Position numbers and translations under genes: made by a program | Assembly (NCBI GenBank): GCA_963682055.1 | Contig: OY821750.1 | Span: forward strand, 7,814,501 to 7,878,500 | DNA: 64,000 nucleotides | Reading direction: 5' to 3' | Source of the DNA: Primula veris | Lineage: Eukaryota > Streptophyta > Magnoliopsida > Ericales > Primulaceae | Part shown: piece by piece, positions 57,401-64,000 of the stretch | How the letters are laid out: every line of letters begins with the position of its first letter | Numbering within the stretch: the stretch's first letter is position 1 | The notes under the pieces: generated by a model | Database searches by the model: none | What the model was told of the DNA's origin: nothing | Seen by the model: the letters and a program-made list of their open reading frames with translations, nothing else

Positions 57401-57725
57401 ATCTTTGTATCCAATTTTAAGAGGATGAGTTTTTTCGCCATTTTTATTTGGGATAAGTTTTCTACCCTCTCTAAGGCAGACCGATTGCTATTCTTAGACA
57501 AGTGGGCGCAGGATGACACGCATAGTATCTGGCCCAAGTGGCAGTTTATTACGCAAGAAGCCCCTCAAGTTATTTACGAAATTTTTATTTAGTTTTACAA
57601 GTTGTAGTCTTGTTCTTTTGTTAGACCATATTTCGAATAGGGGCACTTTGGGTCCTTTTTCTTTTGTATTTTTTGTGGGGTTTTTCCCCCACATTTTTTA
57701 TTTTTTCCAACTATTAATAAAATAA
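54489..57725 (+). mobile_element. 5'-truncated L1-type LINE, module 2/3 junction
   Basis: Duplicate of 22993-26230 with the same main lesions (stops equivalent to 23094, 23251 and 23633, and the deletion after GDPLL). One stretch that is frameshifted in the first copy is open here (55555-55977). Conversely, a stop appears at 55975 where the first copy reads Trp. The zf-RVT region (56281-56925) and RNase H (56947-57420) are still open. Shared lesions mean the LINE was dead before the duplication. Confidence 0.85.
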
Positions 57726-58800
57726 AATTATGGATTTTCCCCATCATTCATTTAAAAATAAAGTATACTCTATGTCATGTATACTTTATACAATTTCATC
57801 ACTCTAATCCTCCATCCTTTGTTTAAGACCCGCTTAATCACAATTTATACTTTATTTGTACAACTCACATTATATTCTTTTTTATTAACCTGCAACCTGA
57901 AGCTTACAAATTTACAAGCTCGATCTTTATATATATATATTGGTAGAAGAAACTCACAATTTTAATTGTAATTTAGGAATAAAAATATGGGGGGAAATCC
58001 CACTTAAACAGAGAATAAGTATCAAATCTGATCGAAAATTAAAATTACGACTTAATTAAAAATGGACAAAAGCTCCAATGATTAAGAGTGTAAATATTTA
58101 ATGTAGTCTGTTAAGATCGGTGTTCTAAAACGCACACATAGACGGAAGTTAGGCGGGTTCTAGACGCCTAACATATTATGTGAAATTAGGTTGATTAGGT
58201 GGTGATTAAGCGGAATTAGGTAGGATTAGACGCTAGTTGACCAACTTTTGCCTAAATTTTTTCTTTTAGTACATTGGTTAAGATACAAGTTGAAGTTCTT
58301 CTTTGCGGGGCATGGGTTAATCCATTCTCGGGTTCATTTGTTGATTTTACTAAAAAAATTCAAAATCACAATGATTTATCATCTTAATCTTACAATTGTT
58401 GATATGTCTATGATAACAGGCTCCGCTAATTTCCGTAATTGCGGGGTTATGATTTGTTGAAGTGTTACGGGTGTAATACCAGGAACGAAAAATAATTATT
58501 TTTTTCTTAAATGATTTCGTTCCATAAAAACGACGTCTTTAGTCATGAAAAATGTTGTGGCTTCAGGCTTCTAGATGCATGTAGTTTGTTACTCTTTTGA
58601 TTGATATTTGATACGATAGCCTTTGAAAATGCATTGGTCGCTACTTGAGAGTAGAGGAAAATTATGAATAAGACATTTATTTGTACTGTAATCCAGCCAC
58701 CAAAAACTTGTATAGCAATGGGTGTGTATCCTAATTGGCTTTCAGGAGGATTTCCCCGGAGAATGAATAAAATACTGAGAAGGGTATTATTCATCAAACA
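57726..58800. other. Gene-free interval, module 3
   Basis: Equivalent to 361-1435, with the same G-rich repeat near 58145. No gene recognised. Confidence 0.5.
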
Positions 58801-61052
58801 AGTTGTGTAGGTACACCATAGCAAAATGGTTTAGTAGAAAGGAAGAATCAATATTTTCTTAATGTAGCTAGATCTTTAAGATTTCATTCTCATTTATCAT
58901 TACATTTTTGGGGAGATTGAGAGTTAACGGCTGCATATTTAATTAATAGAACTCCTACTCCTCTTTTAGGGAATAAATCTCCTTTTGAAGTTTTGTTCAA
59001 TAGAAAACCTGCATATAGTCATCTCAGGGTTTTTGGTTGTTTGTGTTTTGCTAGTTCTTTAACAAGAAATAGGACTAAGGTTTGTTCTAGAAGTAGAAAG
59101 TGTGTTTCTATTGGTTACGGTGCAAGTACAAAAGGATATAAACATTATGATTTAAGTACTAAAGAAGTTTTTCTTTCTAGAGATGTTTTTTATGAGCATA
59201 TCATGCCTTTTTATGATGATGTTAACCATATTAATATTGATAATGTGATTAACATGAATAATAATAATGCTACAACCATGAATAATAAGAATCATAATGA
59301 CACTAACAACATGAAAACTAATAATGAGAATGAAAATCACAATAATGAGTCTGTTAGTAATGTTAGAAAATCACATAGGATTAGTAAAAAAACCTTCTTA
59401 TTTGCAAAATTTTCATTCTGGTTCTGTAGTTTCTGGTACTAATAATGTTGTTTACCCTTTATCAGAATATGTTGGTTATAATAAAATATCTAATAGGCAT
59501 AAAAAAAAATCTAGCAATTTCTTCTGATGTTGAACCTAATACTTATAAGCAAACTTCTTTAAATCCTCTTTGACAAGAAGCTATGCAAAATGAAATTAAA
59601 GATTTAGAAAGTAATAAAACTGAATTACCACATGAAAAACAAACTATAGGTTCTAAGTGGGTCTATAAGATTAAGTATACGTCAGATGGTAGTATTGAAA
59701 GATACAAGCCTATGTTATTTGCTAAGTGATATACACAAACTGAAAGAATTGATTATGATGCTACTTTTTCTCCTGTTGCTAAGATAACTACTGTTAGGTG
59801 TTTTTTATCTACTGCTCGAGTAAATAATTGGCTTTTATCTCAAATAGATGTGAATAATCCTTTTTTACATGATGATTTGTATGAGGATGTGTATATGGTG
59901 ATTCCACCTGGTTTTCATCAGAATAATAGTAATTTAGTTTGCAACTTACAAAAATCTTTATATGGTTTAAAATAGGCTTCTAGATAGTGGTGTGCAAAGT
60001 TAAGTAATTCTCTTTTGGATTTTGGTCTTATTCAATCATTTGAAGATAATTCTCTTTTTACTTACAGTAAAAATGATTCTTTTATAGCTTTATTAGTTTA
60101 TGTTGATGATATCTTAATGGGTAGTTCTTTTTCTGATTTGGTCAATCAAGTAAAGTTTTTCTAAATAAAAAGTTTCAGTTAAAGGATATGGGAGAAATTA
60201 AATATTTTCTGGGTTTAGAGATAGGAAGAAATAAAAATGGAATACATGAATGTCAAAGAAAGTATGCTTTAGAATTATTAGATGATATTGATTTTTTGGC
60301 TGTTAAACCTGCTCTTTTTCTCATGGATACCAAATTAAAGCTAACAATAAATATACAGATTTACTAGATGATATTACTAAGTATAGAAGATTAATAGCTA
60401 AGTTGCTTTATTTAACTATTACTAGACCTGACATCTCTTTTTCAGTTAATGCTCTAAGTCAGTTTTTAGCAAATCCAATTAAGATTTATTATAATGCTGC
60501 TTTAAAAGTGCTCAGGCATGTCAAGCAAAATCCATTTCAAGGTATTTTATTTTCTTCTAATTCTATTTTTGATTTAAAAGCTATTACTTATTCTGATTGG
60601 GCAGCGTGAATAGATACTATGAAATCAGTGACTGGTTTCTATGTTCTTCTTGGAAATTCTTTAGTTTCATGGAAGAGTAAGAAACATAATACTATTTCTA
60701 GGAGCTCAGTTGAAGCTGAGTATAGAGCTATGGCAAATACAACTTGTGAATTTATGTGGTTGCTACAACTTTTATAAGATTTCAAAATTAAGCATGAAAA
60801 CCATTGATTTTATATACATATAGTAAATCAGCTCTGGATTTGGCTAATAATCCTATTAACCATGAAAGATCTAAACACATAGAGGTGTACTGTCATTTTA
60901 TTAGAGAAACGATTTTGCAGAAAGTTATTCATCCATTACATGTTTATTCTATCAATAATTTAGCTGATATTTTTACAAAACATTTGGGTGAATCCATGTT
61001 TAAAAATTTGTTAGTCAAGTTGGGTGTTTTTTCAATCCACATTCCAACTTGA
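58801..61052 (+). pseudogene. Ty1/copia pol remnant, module 3
   Basis: Uninterrupted version of the copia remnant. The post-integrase region is open 58993-59442, the RT motif YVDDIL is near 60102, and the RNase H end is open 60804-61052 with ADIFTKHLG. Stops and frameshifts elsewhere are mostly those of module 1. It shows the undisturbed gypsy target ACTATTTCTAGGAGC near 60690. Confidence 0.85.
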
Positions 61053-61729
61053 GGGAGGTGTATTAACAGTACATATTTGTACGATTTTATCTTGGACTAA
61101 AATCAAACCATTTGAAGGACTGATTGCTCTGTACCAGTAAAAAGATTGCTCATATTTAGTCTTTTTCTAATGGTTCGACATCAACAAATTCAACGAAATA
61201 CTGTGCAAAAGGAGAAAACACTCATTATAGATCAACAGTAACCATATATACTAGTATTGTAACTATATATTGTTGGCTAATAGGATATCAATATAACATA
61301 AAGTTTTTTTTGGGAATGATTAGAAAATACACTTGTAGCTTGAGAGCTCAACAGTCAAAATAATGACACAATACTACTCACTGATGGACTAGCCTCGATC
61401 AATATGTCATGAATTAATTCAATGTATAGATTAACTTACGGCAGCATAAAAGAAAACTTACACTCTTACAGGCAGCAAAAAATTAGAAGGGGATATTTGG
61501 AAAGGGACAACAAGTTGCATATCCGTTTCAACAAATAAGCAAAAGAAAGATCATATAATTCTACTTGTAAATTCTCATCAAACCCAAACATTTGCACGCC
61601 AATAGAAATAGAGATAGAAATGGAAATACAAGAAGATAAACAAAGATAACACCAATCACCAGTTTTTCTTCAAGTTGCCTCACATTAAAATTAATATACG
61701 CATCCTAAAATTATATAGTGATCACATTT
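61053..61729. other. Intergenic interval, module 3
   Basis: Equivalent to 3664-4340; no gene seen. Confidence 0.5.
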
Positions 61730-62020
61730 TTACCACGATCCTCCGTTCAACTTGCCACTCCAATACCCATTAGCCTCTCCTTGCTTTCTATGTTGCTCCA
61801 GTTCATCGCTCGAGTTTGGTGGTTGCTTCAAATCGTTGAAAGGGAAAATTAGCCTTGGAGCAGCCTCTTGAACATCTTGAAGATTTGAATACCCATTTTG
61901 ATATATCTCATTTAAGGAGAAATTAAGTGTTGGCTTAAACTCTTGGAGAGGATATTCATGTGAAAACATTGGGTTTGGACCAGATCCCGACATTGGCAAC
62001 ATTAAGGGATTGAGTCCCAT
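61730..62020 (-). pseudogene. Dof-like C-terminal fragment, copy 3 (best preserved)
   Basis: 96 open codons ending GYWSGKLNGGSW, with both the tail Trp and the final Trp intact, unlike copies 1 and 2. This is the copy that best supports a Dof relationship. The zinc finger is still absent upstream, so I treat it as a fragment. If an upstream exon exists outside the module, it could be a terminal exon. Confidence 0.5.
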
Positions 62021-63416
62021 TAAGGAGATTGATCCAGCAATAAAGCTATATAGCCAGACATTTGAAACAGACTCTATACCCGAGTGATGACATGGCTATA
62101 GACATTCCAAAATTAAAAATCAAATATCTGTGTACTCTCTCTCTTCTTTCAAAACACAATCATTTCCCTTCTCTCAGAGTATCTCCACACTTTCTCCTTC
62201 AAAACATTTTTAATCCCTCCTTTCAAAATAAAATCAGTCACCTACTCAAATTAAGAGCCCAAAACCCCATAGAATAATCACCTCCATGTCTGATTATACT
62301 TCGATTTTCTGAGATAATTAAAATTATGCATGTGCATATCCATGGATCAAAAGATGGTTGTTTGATTATGTAGTTTGACTATGAGTACCCTTTATATTTT
62401 TACATGTCCGTGTAATAAGTTTTGTTGAGTTTTACCAGGCTTGTTTGATTTTGAAATTTTTAAACAATTAATGGTCATTGAGGGCTTGTTTGGTATGCAA
62501 CTTTTAAGCAATTAATGGCTACGCTTGGGATGTGTTTAATGAGCCATTATGAACTAATTTCAACGTACAACTCTATATTAGCATGGCATCATCGAACTTA
62601 ATCGTATTGTAATTGTACATTAAAGTATGTTACTTTATACAAAACCGATTGCGTAATGCTTCAAAATTTGCTAAAACAATGCTTGCAAATTTACAAAAAC
62701 ATAACTTAAACCACACTAATAGAAATGGAATAACTTGCAGCAATGTTTAAGTCTACTCAAATTCATCAAAGGTGCTGAAAATCTGTCCAAAACTCACGAA
62801 AATTGGGACATATCATAATGTACTGGGAAAAAACCATGGGTCGGAAAATTAGTGGCAAAAGTCACTTACAAAAGTCAAAAATTCTAGTGGCAAAAGCTGC
62901 TCATACTAGCGATAAAAAAATGACAATATACAAAAATTCCAATTAAAGTTGCAGACTTATTTTCCAGATTTCTTTCTCAAAAATAATCAAAATTGCACAA
63001 ACTTCACAATTCAGGTCTTTGTAAAGAAAACAACAGTATTTCGTCTTCTAAAAGATAGTGCACATCTTCTCGAAATCTGATCATGATAGTCTTGTTTCTG
63101 TAAAAATGAAAAACAAGAATAGAACTAGTGTCATCATTAATAATACTAACTAGATTGAGTTTGAGAAAAGGAAACATAAATTCGAAAAACTTACATTAGC
63201 TTCACAAGTCAATAGCAGGTTCGTTAAGATCAATCAAGCTCATACTTCTTTGTGAATATTCGAGTTGTTGTACTTTTTTCTTCGATTTGGTATTCTTCTT
63301 CGTTTTATTATTCTTCTGAGATATATTCTATAGAAAATCAACAATTTAAAAGAAATGACTACAAACAGACCCAATTAGAGATAGTCAATATATTGATGCA
63401 AGTACAATTATTATAT
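62021..63416. other. Interval between Dof fragment and FAR1 pseudogene, module 3
   Basis: Matches 4632-6035 including the FAR1-specific flank from about 62768. No other gene. Confidence 0.5.
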
Positions 63417-64000
63417 TTACCTGCTTATTGCTTGCACTTGTACATTGTTTTTTTTTTTCTTTTTTGCCTCTTTCTCATATTTTGAAACTTTCCTTTTTTC
63501 TTCTGGGCGTCCTCTTTTAACTCCCTGACTTGGATCACCCACATGCAATGTTTCGTCTTCCAAACTGCCAACATCAATGGACATAGGACTCCTAGATAGA
63601 GTTTTATTCATGAATTGTTCCCGATTCACTTCAATAAATTGTGCCAAAGTATCCTTTAGCTTGTTAGTCATGCTTTCGGAATATATCACTCCATCGGCAG
63701 CCTCATTTAATAAGACAAGCACCTCATCGTAACGACGCCATTCAGGTTTTCTTTGCCTTTTAGTATAACCTAAAATCACTTTAGTGTGACTCCTCATTAT
63801 ATTTTTCCGCCATCTATGTAAAATGTACTTTTCTGGAATCATGGACAACTTTTTCAATTTCCAAACTCTTAACATGTGCACACACACCATCCCCTTACTT
63901 TCGAACATCCGACAAACACAATTTGTTTCTCCTGTTCTTTCATCGAAACGAACTAAAAACTTAACAATTTTGTTAAATTTAATAGCCGTACCAGCCTTGA
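63417..64000 (-). pseudogene. FAR1/FRS pseudogene, module 3 (3' part, runs off the window)
   Basis: C-terminal part of the gene seen at 6036-8192, from just upstream of the SWIM zinc finger (CxC...CxH, near 63880-63925) to the basic tail. A longer T run on the plus strand (near 63450) changes the reading frame in the final lysine-rich stretch, so the C-terminus differs from copy 1. The frame is open to the window edge. Whether the two stops of copy 1 are present cannot be seen. Confidence 0.8.

Larger units (their letters stand above)
57366..64000. repeat. Segmental tandem module, copy 3 (partial)
   Basis: The third module copy starts here and runs off the right edge. It holds the LINE tail, the uninterrupted copia remnant, the Dof-like fragment and the 3' part of the FAR1 pseudogene. 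In its FAR1 block it matches copy 1, not its immediate neighbour copy 2. In several other positions it matches copy 2, for example the GCAGCGTGA string at the copia RNase H stop. Confidence 0.92.

Overview
This window looks like AT-rich nuclear DNA from a flowering plant, probably a eudicot. The evidence is type I (M-gamma) MADS-box genes, a FAR1/FRS-type gene, a Dof-like C-terminal fragment, a ribosomal protein eS25 retrocopy, a chromovirus-type Ty3/gypsy element, and copia, L1-type LINE, TRIM and CACTA-type elements. The species cannot be named from the sequence. No rRNA, tRNA, CRISPR array or bacterial-style operon was seen.

The window is built from one large segmental module present three times in direct tandem. 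Copy 1 is 1-25869, copy 2 is 25870-57365, and copy 3 starts at 57366 and runs off the right edge. The phase is arbitrary because the window opens inside the tail of another LINE. Module order is: LINE 3' tail; decayed Ty1/copia pol; Dof-like fragment (-); FAR1/FRS pseudogene (-) in copies 1 and 3 only; MADS gene (+); solo LTR; MADS gene (-) with a TRIM element just upstream of its start; a long AT-rich gene-free tract; 5'-truncated LINE (+). Copy 2 lacks the FAR1 block and about 2 kb carrying the eS25 retrocopy. It gained a 10-kb gypsy element inside the copia remnant (29204-39199, target duplication ATTTC) and a 193-bp CACTA-type MITE (51914-52106, target duplication TAC).

The genes most likely to be functional are the MADS genes. 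Each complete module has a convergent, tail-to-tail pair in inverted-repeat arms of about 2 kb. The left gene is intact in copy 1 (8999-9724) and frameshifted near its end in copy 2 (42375-42980). The right gene has an in-frame 156-bp deletion; it is open in copy 2 (46964-47533) and a pseudogene in copy 1 (lost ATG, one stop, one frameshift). The proteins resemble AGL80/PHERES-type M-gamma factors, a family known for roles in the female gametophyte and endosperm.

The copies share some insertions and not others, so events can be ordered. The TRIM, solo LTR, LINE and copia remnants predate the module duplication. The gypsy and MITE insertions came later. The FAR1 block, present in copies 1 and 3 but not 2, does not fit simple stepwise tandem duplication and suggests unequal exchange or gene conversion.
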